This document shows positions 1 through 7,881 of a stretch of 64,000 nucleotides of DNA, piece by piece. The translations under genes and the position numbers were made by a program. Source of the DNA: Propionibacteriaceae bacterium ZF39. GTDB taxonomy: Bacteria > Actinomycetota > Actinomycetes > Propionibacteriales > Propionibacteriaceae. The notes under the pieces were generated by a model. It had not been told where the DNA came from, made no database searches, and saw nothing but the letters and a program-made list of their open reading frames with translations. The DNA is taken from NCBI GenBank assembly GCA_039565995.1, contig CP154795.1:2046001-2110000 (forward strand), read 5' to 3'. Numbering within the stretch: the stretch's first letter is position 1; the number at the start of each line of letters is the position of its first letter.

Positions 1-1
1 C

Positions 2-1174
2 ATCGCCCGCGTGCTGCACCACAATGAGATCCAGACCAAGCTCCATGGCAAGGACATGTTCTCCATGGCGGGGGAATACACCCCGACCCTCATGACCCGC
101 GGTCTCGCGCGCTTCCTCGATCAGTATGTCCCCGACCTCGTGGCCGACCGGCCCACCCTGTTGCTCACCGAGAACGATCCGGCCAGCCCGTTCGCGGCGC
201 GGATCGACAAGAAAGCAGTGCAGGTACGCCCGCCCGGGCTGTGCACCGGTTGCCCGGAGCGGCCGATTTTCGCCGCCCTGAAGCTGGCGGAAGAGGAGAC
301 CGGGCAGCACCACATCTCGGCCGACATCGGCTGCCACCTGTTCGGCTCGGGGGAACCGTTCAATCTGGGCGCTACGACGATGGGGTACGGCCTCGGCTCG
401 GCGGGTGCGGCGGCGTTCGACTCCAACGACTCCGATCGCCGCACGGTCGCGATCATGGGCGACGGCGGCTTCTGGCACAACGGCCTGACCAGCGGCGTCG
501 GCAACGCCGTGTTCAACAAGTCCGACCAGCTGCTCGTGGTGATCGACAATGACTACGCCGCCGCGACCGGCGGCCAGGACATCCTGTCGTCCGCCGCTGA
601 CAACCCGCTCCGGTCGACCCAGCATTCGATCGAGCGCGCCGTGCGGGGGATCGGCGTGAAGTGGGCCACCACGGTCACGAATACCTTCCGCATCGCCGAG
701 CTGCGTGATGTGTTCATCGATGCCCTGACCACGAAGGACAAGGGGCCGAAGGTCGTCGTGGCCCAGAGCGAATGCCAGCTCAACCGCCAGCGCCGCGTAC
801 GCCCGGAAACCGCCAGGGCCGTCGCCGCCGGCAAACGGGTCGTCCGCGAACGCTTCGGCGTCGACGCCGACACCTGCACCGGCGACCACGCCTGTATCCG
901 GATCTCCGGCTGTCCGTCGCTGACGATCAAGCCCAACCCCGACCCACTGCGCGTCGACCCGGTGGCCACCGTCACCGACACCTGTGTCGGGTGTGGTGTG
1001 TGCGGCGCGAACGCCCACGCGGCCGCGCTGTGCCCGTCGTTCTATCGCAGTGATGTCATCCAGAACCCCACTCGACTCGATGCCGCCCGCCAGGGCGTAC
1101 GCAAGGCCGTCATCGGGTTCCTGTCGAAGGGCCTCGAGGCCCGGGCCCGCACGTTCGAAGGAGCGGTCGCATGA
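2..1174 (+). CDS. iorA: Indolepyruvate ferredoxin oxidoreductase, alpha subunit (5' end cut by window edge)
   Basis: The frame is open to the left edge, so the N-terminus (POR domain I) is missing. The part present is the thiamine diphosphate-binding half, with GDGGFWHNG (about nt 458-484) followed by the conserved NDY and GGQ, then a C-terminal ferredoxin-like domain. That domain has cysteine clusters CTGDHACIRISGCP and CVGCGVCG...LCP, the pattern of the aerobic-type indolepyruvate oxidoreductases. The family oxidatively decarboxylates aryl-pyruvates (indolepyruvate, phenylpyruvate) to acyl-CoA, passing electrons to ferredoxin. The stop overlaps the start of iorB as ATGA, so the subunits are translationally coupled. 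Family assignment is secure; the exact substrate is inferred. Confidence 0.9.
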   Translation: MARVLHHNEIQTKLHGKDMFSMAGEYTPTLMTRGLARFLDQYVPDLVADRPTLLLTENDPASPFAARIDKKAVQVRPPGLCTGCPERPIFAALKLAEEETGQHHISADIGCHLFGSGEPFNLGATTMGYGLGSAGAAAFDSNDSDRRTVAIMGDGGFWHNGLTSGVGNAVFNKSDQLLVVIDNDYAAATGGQDILSSAADNPLRSTQHSIERAVRGIGVKWATTVTNTFRIAELRDVFIDALTTKDKGPKVVVAQSECQLNRQRRVRPETARAVAAGKRVVRERFGVDADTCTGDHACIRISGCPSLTIKPNPDPLRVDPVATVTDTCVGCGVCGANAHAAALCPSFYRSDVIQNPTRLDAARQGVRKAVIGFLSKGLEARARTFEGAVA

Positions 1175-2835
1175 GCGCGGAACACTCCTCTGCCGACACC
1201 CCCTGGGCCAAGGGCCTGCGCCCGCTGACGATCGCGGTGCTGGCGATGGGCGGCGAGGGCGGCGGCGTACTCTCCAACTGGATCGCCGACACCGGCCGCG
1301 CTGCCGGGTGGATCACCCAGAACACGTCCGTCGCGGGCGTGGCGCAGCGGACGGGCGCGACCGTCTACTACATCGAGATGGTGCCGCCCGCACTGCAGCC
1401 CGCGGGCGGGCGACGGCGACCGGTCCTGTCGACGATGCCCACCCCGGGTCAGGTCGATGTCGTCATCGCGTCCGAGTTGATGGAGGCCGGTCGCGCCGTG
1501 ACCCGTGGCTTCGTCACGCCGGATCGCACGACCCTGATCGCCTCGACCAACCGGGTCTATTCGATCGAGGAGAAGTCCAAGCTCGGCGACGGCCGGGTCG
1601 ACTCGGGCGAGTTGCTCCGGGGCGCCGGGAACGCGGCGAAGACCCTGATCAGCGCTGACTTCAACCGCATCGCGAGCGACGCGGGAAGCGTGATCAGCGC
1701 CTCGCTGTTCGGGGCCTTCGCCGGAAGTGGGGCGACCGACTTCACGCGCGAGGAGTGCGAGGCGGTCATCCGCGCCACGGGCAAGGGCGTCGAGGCGTCC
1801 CTGCGGGCGTTCGAGGCGGGCTTCGACACCGCCCGGGCAGCGCTGCAGAACCCCGCCGAGACGGCTGGCGAACCCGAACGGGAGAAGGTCTTCCTGACCC
1901 TCGGCACCCGGCCGGAATCGCCGGAGGAGAAGGCCGCGAAGGAGGAGGCCCGGCTCTCGGAGATCGCGCTGACCCGACCCCATGAACTCGTCGGATCGGC
2001 CCTCCGCGCCCAGGGCGAACGCGTGTCCGCCCGCTTCCCGGCGCCCGCACGCCTGACGCTGCTGCGCGGGATTGTGCGTACCGGGCTCTATCAGAACGAG
2101 GCGTACGCCGATCGCTACCTCGACCGGGTCGCGCGGCTCGTGCCGTTCGAGCACGAGGGCGGCGACACCCGGCTCCTGACCGAGGTCGCCCGGTGGACCG
2201 CCCTCTGGATGTGTTATCAGGACACGATCCAGGTGGCCTTCCAGAAGATCCGGACCGAGCGGCTCGAGGCGATCCGTGTCGAGGCGAAGGCCAGGGACGA
2301 CGAGCCCGTCGACATCCACGACTACCTGCACCCGCAGGTCGAGGAGATCACCGACACCCTGCCCGTGGGCATCGGCCGGGCCCTGCGTCACAACGAGACG
2401 TTCGGCCGCATGGTCCACCTCGTGGCGAGTCGGGGGCTCAAGATCAACACGGCTTCGGTGCCGGGCTATACGGTGCTGTCCACCCTCGCCCGGCTGCGCC
2501 CGATCCGGCCCCGCTCGCTGCGCTTCGTCCACGAGCAGCGCGAGATCGATGCCTGGCTGGATCGCATCGTCGAACAGGCCACGATCGACTACGACCTCGC
2601 CTGCGAGACCGCCGAATGCGCACGGGTGCTGAAGGGCTACGGCGAGACCTGGGAACGCGGCGAACGCCGTTTCACGCGCCTGATGGAGCAGTCCGATCGG
2701 CTCCTCGGCCGACCGGACGCCGCCGCAGCGTTGGCGTCGCTGCGGACCGCTGCCCTGGGCGATGAGAAGGGCACCGAGTTCGAGGCCGCCCTCGCCGCCC
2801 TCGACGCCGACCAGGCCGCGTTCGCCCGCCACTGA
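1171..2835 (+). CDS. iorB: Indolepyruvate oxidoreductase beta-family subunit (POR gamma + DUF6537)
   Basis: A 554-residue partner of IorA. Residues about 10-230 form the pyruvate-ferredoxin oxidoreductase gamma domain (GGEGGGVLSNW near the start, then TSVAGVAQRTGATVYYIEM and a VDVVIASELMEAGRAV segment). Residues about 250-540 are a helical DUF6537-type extension found in the long aerobic IorB proteins. It would pair with the upstream alpha subunit to bind CoA and complete oxidative decarboxylation of aryl 2-oxo acids. The ATG lies inside the iorA stop (ATGA). The thioesterase follows after about 40 bases, so the three probably form one operon. Confidence 0.88.
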   Translation: MSAEHSSADTPWAKGLRPLTIAVLAMGGEGGGVLSNWIADTGRAAGWITQNTSVAGVAQRTGATVYYIEMVPPALQPAGGRRRPVLSTMPTPGQVDVVIASELMEAGRAVTRGFVTPDRTTLIASTNRVYSIEEKSKLGDGRVDSGELLRGAGNAAKTLISADFNRIASDAGSVISASLFGAFAGSGATDFTREECEAVIRATGKGVEASLRAFEAGFDTARAALQNPAETAGEPEREKVFLTLGTRPESPEEKAAKEEARLSEIALTRPHELVGSALRAQGERVSARFPAPARLTLLRGIVRTGLYQNEAYADRYLDRVARLVPFEHEGGDTRLLTEVARWTALWMCYQDTIQVAFQKIRTERLEAIRVEAKARDDEPVDIHDYLHPQVEEITDTLPVGIGRALRHNETFGRMVHLVASRGLKINTASVPGYTVLSTLARLRPIRPRSLRFVHEQREIDAWLDRIVEQATIDYDLACETAECARVLKGYGETWERGERRFTRLMEQSDRLLGRPDAAAALASLRTAALGDEKGTEFEAALAALDADQAAFARH

Positions 2836-2876
2836 AACCTGTCGGCGACTCCGCTGACCCTGAGAAAGGAACACCC

Positions 2877-3350
2877 ATGTCAGTGCGCGAGGAGATCACC
2901 GGCGCCTACCTGGTCATGCCGCGGCGGCTCACCTGGGCCGAGACCGACGCTGCCGGGCACAACCATTTCAGCGCCGGCGTGCGCTGGCTCGAAGAGGCGG
3001 AGCACGAGTTGTTCCACCGGCTCGGATTGGTACGCACCGTCCCGCTCCTGCCGCGCGTGCATGTCGAGCTCGATTTCCGCGACCGCATCTATTTCGGCGA
3101 CGAGCTGACCGTCATCGCCGGAATCATCTCCGTCGGCCGCTCGTCGGCGACCTTCGGCACCGAAGTGATCGTCGGGGACGAGACCAAGCTGGAGGCCCGG
3201 CACACGGTCGTGCACTGCCCCGAACCGAACGGCGGATCCGGCCCCTGGCCCGAGAGGGTCAAGGACCTCCTGGTCCGCTATGGCGCGGTGCCCCCGCGCG
3301 AGCCCGTTCTGTCGGCCGTGGCCGTCGGTCCGGTGGCCGCTACCCGCTGA
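2877..3350 (+). CDS. Hotdog-fold acyl-CoA thioesterase
   Basis: A 157-residue 4-hydroxybenzoyl-CoA thioesterase-like protein. It has the typical opening strand and helix LTWAETDAAGHNHFSAGVRWLEEAEHELF, where the Asp in the ETDAAGH turn matches the catalytic Asp of this family, and a second repeat RIYFGDELTV. A GAAAGGA ribosome site precedes the ATG. Its place directly after iorAB suggests that it hydrolyses the aryl-acetyl-CoA they make (indoleacetyl-CoA or phenylacetyl-CoA) to the free acid; that is inference from context. Its 3' end overlaps the convergent decarboxylase gene by 11 bases. Confidence 0.8.
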   Translation: MSVREEITGAYLVMPRRLTWAETDAAGHNHFSAGVRWLEEAEHELFHRLGLVRTVPLLPRVHVELDFRDRIYFGDELTVIAGIISVGRSSATFGTEVIVGDETKLEARHTVVHCPEPNGGSGPWPERVKDLLVRYGAVPPREPVLSAVAVGPVAATR

Positions 3351-4359
3351 CCGACCCGGTCAGGAAGCGCCGTGCATTGGTGGTGCGGATCAGGGTGCGG
3401 CCCTCCTCGTCGAGCCAGTCGGCGCGCTCGAGAACGCTGCCGACGGGGACCTCGCCGAGGGGATAGGGATAGTCCGACCCGACCAGCACCCGATCCCGGC
3501 CGATGGTGTCGACGAGCAGGCGCAGGGCCCGCTCGTCGAAGACCACCGAATCGACATAGAACCGACCGAGATAGCTCGACGGCGGCTTGTCGCTGTCGCG
3601 GTGGACGTGCGGGGAGCGGTGCCAGGCGTTCTCGACGCGGCCGAGCCAGAACGCGAACGAGCCGCCGCCGTGCGCGAACGCGATCCGCAGCGTGTCCGGG
3701 AGCCGGTCGAAAGCCCCCGAGAGCACCAGGGACAACAGCGACAGGTGCGTCTCGGCCGGCATACCGGCGAGCCAACGGCCCATCCAACGACTGAGCCTGG
3801 GGGAGGTCGGCATGTCCCAGGGGTGCACGAAGACAGGTGCCCCCACCTCGGCGCAGTGCTGCAGGAACGTCAGGATGCCCTCGTCGTCGAGATCCTTGTC
3901 GCCGACATGGTTGCCGATCTCGACTCCGACGTGACCATTCGCCAGGCACCGGTCGAGCTCCTCGCACGCCAGGTCGGGATCCTGCAACGGCACCTGGCAG
4001 AAGGTCAGGAATTCGTCTCCCGCGTCCGCGAACATCTCTCGCGCGATGTCGTTGAACACCTTCGCCACGCCGGCAGCTTCCCGGCCGGACCGGGCGTACT
4101 CGAAGAAGACCGGCGTGGGGGAGACGACCTGGGTCGTGACGCCCGACTCGGCCATGTCCGCTCGGCGCACCTCGGGTGACCAGCAGTCATCGGCGACCGT
4201 CCGGAACTCCTGCGAGCCGACCATGATGATCGCCTCCCGCTCGCTGACGGGCTTCATCCAGGGCCAGTCGGGCTGCTCGCAGACGGCCTTGTTGAGATCG
4301 GGAAAGGTCTGCGGCACATAGTGGGTGTGGGCGTCGATCATGCCCGGGCGGACCGTCAT
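3340..4359 (-). CDS. nbaD: 2-amino-3-carboxymuconate-6-semialdehyde decarboxylase (amidohydrolase family)
   Basis: A 339-residue ACMSD-type amidohydrolase. It begins MTVRPGMIDAHTHYVPQ (metal-binding HxH), and has FVHPWDMP (metal His), FAHGGGSFAFWLGR and LVGSDYPYPLGE (metal Asp), the recognised ACMSD pattern. It removes CO2 from the ring-cleavage product of 3-hydroxyanthranilate, giving 2-aminomuconate semialdehyde rather than quinolinate. The start is set by the ATGA overlap with the upstream dioxygenase stop; the frame runs further upstream, but only as antisense to that gene. It is the last gene of the ridA-dioxygenase-decarboxylase operon. Confidence 0.9.
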   Translation of the reverse strand: MTVRPGMIDAHTHYVPQTFPDLNKAVCEQPDWPWMKPVSEREAIIMVGSQEFRTVADDCWSPEVRRADMAESGVTTQVVSPTPVFFEYARSGREAAGVAKVFNDIAREMFADAGDEFLTFCQVPLQDPDLACEELDRCLANGHVGVEIGNHVGDKDLDDEGILTFLQHCAEVGAPVFVHPWDMPTSPRLSRWMGRWLAGMPAETHLSLLSLVLSGAFDRLPDTLRIAFAHGGGSFAFWLGRVENAWHRSPHVHRDSDKPPSSYLGRFYVDSVVFDERALRLLVDTIGRDRVLVGSDYPYPLGEVPVGSVLERADWLDEEGRTLIRTTNARRFLTGSVSG

Positions 4360-4898
4360 GCCTGCGACTCCGTGGGCTTGCGCCCCGGATGCAGTGCACC
4401 GCAGTTGGGGCAGGTCCGCAGCGATTCGTTCTCGGCGAACTCGTTCATCACCGGCGGCAGGTCCTTGACGATGTCGGACACATGCAGGGTGTGCTCGTGG
4501 ACGGGGGCGTTGCACTCGAAGCAGTACCAGCGGAAGGTCTCGTCGACCCCCTCCTCGCGGATGCGCTCGAGCACGATGCCGATCGAGCCCGGCTCGGGAC
4601 GCTGCGGCGAATGCGGGACATTCCCCGGCAGGAGCCACATCTCGCCCTCGCGGATGTCGATGCGCTGGACACCCTCATCGGTCTGGATGTTGACGTGCAT
4701 GTTGCCGCGGTATTGATAGAACCACTCTTCATACGGCTCGATGTGATAGTCGGTGCGCTGGTTCGGCCCGCCGACGACCTGCACGATGAAGTCGTCGCAG
4801 CCGCTCCACATCATCTTGTTGTTGACCGGCGGCTTGAGCTGGTCCTCGTTGTCGGCGATCCACTTCTCGAAGTTGAAGACCGGGGGAATGGACGTCAA
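4356..4898 (-). CDS. nbaC: 3-hydroxyanthranilate 3,4-dioxygenase
   Basis: A 180-residue cupin dioxygenase that opens the ring of 3-hydroxyanthranilate. The sequence FNFEKWI...LKPPVNN...VVGGPNQRTDYH is diagnostic. Iron ligands are visible as His51, Glu57 (HIEPYEEWFYQ) and His94 (VPHSPQRP), and the C-terminus has the two CxxC motifs (CFEC, CPNC) of the bacterial rubredoxin-like iron site. The start is a TTG preceded by AGGAGGAAG; an ATG further upstream would add about 54 residues without homology. It overlaps the decarboxylase start by four bases and follows the RidA gene after 28 bases. Confidence 0.93.
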   Translation of the reverse strand: MTSIPPVFNFEKWIADNEDQLKPPVNNKMMWSGCDDFIVQVVGGPNQRTDYHIEPYEEWFYQYRGNMHVNIQTDEGVQRIDIREGEMWLLPGNVPHSPQRPEPGSIGIVLERIREEGVDETFRWYCFECNAPVHEHTLHVSDIVKDLPPVMNEFAENESLRTCPNCGALHPGRKPTESQA

Positions 4899-4926
4899 TT
4901 GGTTCTTCCTCCTGGATGGGGCCGCG

Positions 4927-5343
4927 TTAGGAGCGCGGGCGATGGGCGATGCCGGAGATCTCGATGAGCAGATGAGGATGTGGGAGCTGGTGGACCGCGA
5001 CGGTGGTGCGCGTCGGGCCCGACTCGTCGAAATAGCGGGCGTACGTCTCGTTGTAGCCACCGAAGTCGTTCATGTTGACGAGATAACTGGTGACCTGGGT
5101 GAGATCGGACAGGCTGCATCCGACCGATTCGAGGATGTCGCGGATGTTCTCGATGACCGCGGCCGTCTGGGCGCGGATATCGAGGTTGGTCGTGCCCAGT
5201 TCGTCGACCTCGACGCCGACGAATGAGTTGTCGGGGCGGCGACTGCTGGTGCCGGAGACAAACACCCAGTCACCGACGACCTTGACGTGGGGGAACCTGC
5301 CCCGCGGTGTGGCCTTTCCCTCGACCAGTCGGGCTTCGGACAT
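4927..5343 (-). CDS. RidA/YjgF family protein, probable 2-aminomuconate deaminase
   Basis: A 138-residue RidA-fold protein, with the family landmarks [41 protein letters not shown] and a C-terminal [11 protein letters not shown] block. RidA relatives hydrolyse enamines and imines. Within a 3-hydroxyanthranilate pathway the expected role is the deamination of 2-aminomuconate (AmnD/NbaF type) or removal of reactive enamines from the pathway. AGGAGGAG precedes the ATG. First gene of the catabolic operon, divergent from the LysR regulator. No 2-aminomuconate-semialdehyde dehydrogenase lies in the window. Confidence 0.8.
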   Translation of the reverse strand: MSEARLVEGKATPRGRFPHVKVVGDWVFVSGTSSRRPDNSFVGVEVDELGTTNLDIRAQTAAVIENIRDILESVGCSLSDLTQVTSYLVNMNDFGGYNETYARYFDESGPTRTTVAVHQLPHPHLLIEISGIAHRPRS

Positions 5344-5417
5344 GGCAGCTCCTCCTCGTTGAGATCAACCATGTCCATCGTCGGGCAGCCCGGCGTACCT
5401 GACCAATGCTCTTCTGT

Positions 5418-5428
5418 ATATCTAATAT
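5418..5428. promoter_or_regulatory. AT-rich interrupted palindrome in the RidA/LysR divergent region
   Basis: ATAT-CTA-ATAT is the only AT-rich island in the 91-base gap between the catabolic operon and the LysR gene. The right half (TAATAT, 5423-5428) ends exactly six bases before the LysR ATG, so it may be the minus-10 box of a leaderless, self-repressed lysR transcript as well as a LysR recognition site. The role is inferred from position only. Confidence 0.4.
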
Positions 5429-5434
5429 GTCTCA

Positions 5435-6394
5435 ATGGGCATATCGGAGGAGGATCGCCTCGATCCCCGACTCAAGCTGCGTCACCTGATGATCGTGACG
5501 GCCATCGCGCAGCACGGCAGCGTGCTGGGTGCAGCAGACGCGCTGTTCCTGACCCAGCCGGTCGTCTCGCGGGCGTTGCAGGAACTGGAGGCGATTCTTG
5601 GGGTACGCCTGTTCGACCGTGGCCCACGCGGGGTCACTCCCACCGAATCGGGACGGAGCTTCGTCGAACGAGCACTGGCGGTCCAGGCCGAGCTACGCCT
5701 GGCGACCGAACACCTCAACGACCTCGCCGACGGCCGCACCGGCACCCTCACCATCGGCACCTTCGTCACCGCGGCACCCCTGCTGGTGCCGAATGCGATC
5801 CTCGAGCTGCGGCGCCATCGCCCCGGGCTCCGCGTCACCGTTCGGGAGGGAACGGTTGATGACCTGCTGGCCGGCGTGCTCTCCGGCGAGATCGACGCCG
5901 TCGCCGGCCGCGCGCCGCGCGTGGGGGACGAGCGCCTGGCCTACGAGGAGCTCTATCGCGAGCCGACCGTTGCGGTGGCGGCCGTCGATCATCCGGTGTT
6001 CGCATCGGGTCGGCCCCCGGCGCTCGAGGACCTGATGACTTTTCCGTGGGTCCTGCCCCTGCCGGAGACCGATCTGCGGCGTGAGCTGCAGGATCTGTTC
6101 GCGGCGAGGCCGCGTGAGGTGATCGAGTGCAGCACGGCCGCGACGGTGCGACACCTGCTGCGCCAGGGTGAGCACCTGGGGATCCTGCCCTTCCTGATCG
6201 CACGCGAGGACCCGGAGTTGGCCGTCGTGCCGACCGCGCTGCCGACGGTGTCGTGGTCGATCGGGGTCACGACGCGTCGGACCGCCAACCCGGGCGCGGC
6301 CACCACGGGGCTGCTGGCGGCTTTCCGGCAGGTGGCGGAGCCCATCCGGCAGGAGTTGGATCTCTGGATCGACCGGCACTATCCGGGCCGGTGA
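5435..6394 (+). CDS. LysR-family regulator (PcaQ/GbpR-like)
   Basis: A 319-residue LysR-type regulator. The N-terminal winged helix reads LRHLMIVTAIAQHGSVLGAADALFLTQPVVSRALQELE, resembling the PcaQ/GbpR branch that controls aromatic-acid genes, and it is followed by an effector-binding domain (about residues 95-300). It is divergently transcribed from the 3-hydroxyanthranilate operon and is its likely activator, responding to a pathway intermediate. A TAATAT box six bases before the ATG suggests a leaderless mRNA. The GGAGGAGG inside codons 4-6 is not a ribosome site for any later start in frame. Confidence 0.85.
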   Translation: MGISEEDRLDPRLKLRHLMIVTAIAQHGSVLGAADALFLTQPVVSRALQELEAILGVRLFDRGPRGVTPTESGRSFVERALAVQAELRLATEHLNDLADGRTGTLTIGTFVTAAPLLVPNAILELRRHRPGLRVTVREGTVDDLLAGVLSGEIDAVAGRAPRVGDERLAYEELYREPTVAVAAVDHPVFASGRPPALEDLMTFPWVLPLPETDLRRELQDLFAARPREVIECSTAATVRHLLRQGEHLGILPFLIAREDPELAVVPTALPTVSWSIGVTTRRTANPGAATTGLLAAFRQVAEPIRQELDLWIDRHYPGR

Positions 6395-6472
6395 GCCTCA
6401 GCGACGTTCGAGCACCCTGGTCGGGGTCATCGTGGCTTTGTTCATGTTCCCGAGCGTACGCCGGGGGTGCAG

Positions 6473-6478
6473 TAGCCT
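6473..6478 (+). promoter_or_regulatory. Minus-10 box (TAGCCT) of rpe
   Basis: TAGCCT ends six bases before the GTG start of the epimerase gene, and there is no ribosome site, so the transcript is probably leaderless. This supports the GTG over the ATG two codons later. Confidence 0.4.
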
Positions 6479-6484
6479 GCCCGC

Positions 6485-7156
6485 GTGGGAATGCGCATCC
6501 ATCCGAGTCTCCTGTCCGCCGACTTCGCGAACTTCCAACGCGATATCGAGAGCATCCCGTCGGCCGACGGCCTGCACCTGGACGTGATGGACTATCACTT
6601 CGTGCCGAACCTCACGTTCGGCCTGCCGGTCGTCGAGGCGATCCGCAAGGTCACCGACCATCACATCGACATGCACCTGATGATCGATGACCCGGACCGG
6701 TGGGCACCGGCGTATGCGGAGGCCGGCTGTGAGTCGGTGACCTTCCACGTCGAGGCCTGCAAGGCCCCGGTGCGGCTGGCGCGGGAGCTGCGGAAGCTCG
6801 GTGCGCGGGCCTCGATGGGCCTGAAGCCGCAGACCGATATCGCGCCGTTCGAAGACATCCTGCCCGAACTCGACATGATCCTGCTCATGACCGTCGAGCC
6901 CGGATTCGGTGGCCAGAAGTTCCTGGACATCATGCTGCCGAAGGTTCGGCGTACGCGGGAACTGGTCAAGAAGTCCGGCCTCGACATCTGGATCCAGGTC
7001 GACGGGGGAGTGTCCGAGTCGACGATCGACCAGTGCATCGAGGCAGGGGCGGACACCTTCGTGGCCGGTTCGGCCGTGTTCAGCGCGGACGATCCGGACG
7101 GGATGATCCGGACGCTCCGCGAGCGCGCCGAGGAGCTCTCGGCGCACTGTCACTGA
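6485..7156 (+). CDS. rpe: Ribulose-phosphate 3-epimerase
   Basis: A 223-residue TIM barrel. Visible landmarks are [10 protein letters not shown] at the N-terminus, the metal and catalytic segment [34 protein letters not shown], and the second catalytic Asp in [12 protein letters not shown] followed by [13 protein letters not shown] (phosphate site). It interconverts ribulose 5-phosphate and xylulose 5-phosphate in the pentose phosphate pathway. It stands alone between the LysR gene and a convergent gene. Its stop codon lies inside the first copy of a 17-bp tandem repeat, so the repeat encodes the last residues (CH). Confidence 0.92.
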   Translation: MGMRIHPSLLSADFANFQRDIESIPSADGLHLDVMDYHFVPNLTFGLPVVEAIRKVTDHHIDMHLMIDDPDRWAPAYAEAGCESVTFHVEACKAPVRLARELRKLGARASMGLKPQTDIAPFEDILPELDMILLMTVEPGFGGQKFLDIMLPKVRRTRELVKKSGLDIWIQVDGGVSESTIDQCIEAGADTFVAGSAVFSADDPDGMIRTLRERAEELSAHCH

Positions 7157-7197
7157 TCCCGCGCTGTCACTGATCCCGCACTGTCACTGATCCCGCA
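7147..7197. repeat. Three tandem copies of a 17-bp unit at the rpe 3' end
   Basis: The unit CTGTCACTGATCCCGCA (first copy ends in G) occurs at 7147-7163, 7164-7180 and 7181-7197 with no spacer. A partial fourth copy (CACTGA) follows. The first copy carries the rpe stop TGA, so the array looks like a duplication of the gene end. It fills nearly all of the 53-base gap before the convergent DUF1989 gene. Confidence 0.9.
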
Positions 7198-7209
7198 CGC
7201 CACTGACGG

Positions 7210-7881
7210 CTAACCGAGCACGCGGTAGTCGATCGGCGTGCAATGGCCGTTGTTGGACTTCTCGGCAGAACAGGCCGTGAGGCCCACCAGCAGGTCGGCC
7301 TCGGCGCGAATCGCGAACAGATCGCCGGGCCGGGTCGGCGGGGGATCGATGTGGAGTTCGCCCTCGGGGTCGGTCCAGACGTCCATGAAGATGTTGAGCG
7401 TCGTGCCGATGCGATCGGGTGAGACCCCGACGGGTTCCAGGGCTCCGCACAGATTGGCGAAGCAGCTCGGATGCGGGGCACCGGCGAACTCGGGATAGAG
7501 GATGTCGAACGTCGCCTGGCTGCACGGCGTCAGTGTCACGTCGTGGATGCCGACGGAGTCCTCGACGATGGTGGCCATCACCGTGCTGCGGTTGCTCCAC
7601 AGCTTGTCGCCGGTCGACGGATAGAGCGTGTTGTTGTAGTCCACGGTGCGGCCGGCCGAGAAGCACTCCTCGAGGTCGGCGGCCATGACCGCGTACAGAT
7701 CACTCACCTGCTCCCCGCACGGATCGACGATTTCGAGGACCTGACCGCGGTCGAGCCGAACCAGTGCCCCCGTTTGGGGCGCCAGCCGCAGCCAACCGGG
7801 TGCCGGAGAATCGCACGACCCGGCGTACTCGCGGAATTCGGTCTGCGGACGCGGCGTCCGGGGTCGGCGCGGATCAGTCAT
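7210..7881 (-). CDS. DUF1989 protein (urea-carboxylase-associated / carboxyguanidine deiminase-like)
   Basis: A 223-residue DUF1989 protein, with DPCGEQVSDLYAV, the pair RSTVMATIVEDSVGIHDVTLTPCS, the family signature HPSCFANL and a C-terminal RPGDLFAIRAEADLLVGLTACS. Members of this family accompany urea and guanidine carboxylases, and two of them were shown to act as carboxyguanidine deiminase. No carboxylase is nearby here; instead the gene overlaps, by eight bases, a predicted guanidino-group N-hydroxylase. The ATG is fixed by that overlap. Substrate unknown; action on a hydroxyguanidine-type compound is an inference from the pairing. Confidence 0.8.
   Translation of the reverse strand: MTDPRRPRTPRPQTEFREYAGSCDSPAPGWLRLAPQTGALVRLDRGQVLEIVDPCGEQVSDLYAVMAADLEECFSAGRTVDYNNTLYPSTGDKLWSNRSTVMATIVEDSVGIHDVTLTPCSQATFDILYPEFAGAPHPSCFANLCGALEPVGVSPDRIGTTLNIFMDVWTDPEGELHIDPPPTRPGDLFAIRAEADLLVGLTACSAEKSNNGHCTPIDYRVLG

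Noticed and set aside
1042-2874. Long minus-strand frame opposite iorB
   Set aside because: Antisense shadow of a real gene, without motifs; iorB carries recognisable domains.
7147-7197. CRISPR-like array
   Set aside because: The 17-bp units are contiguous without spacers, so it is a simple tandem repeat. No CRISPR array was seen anywhere in the window.
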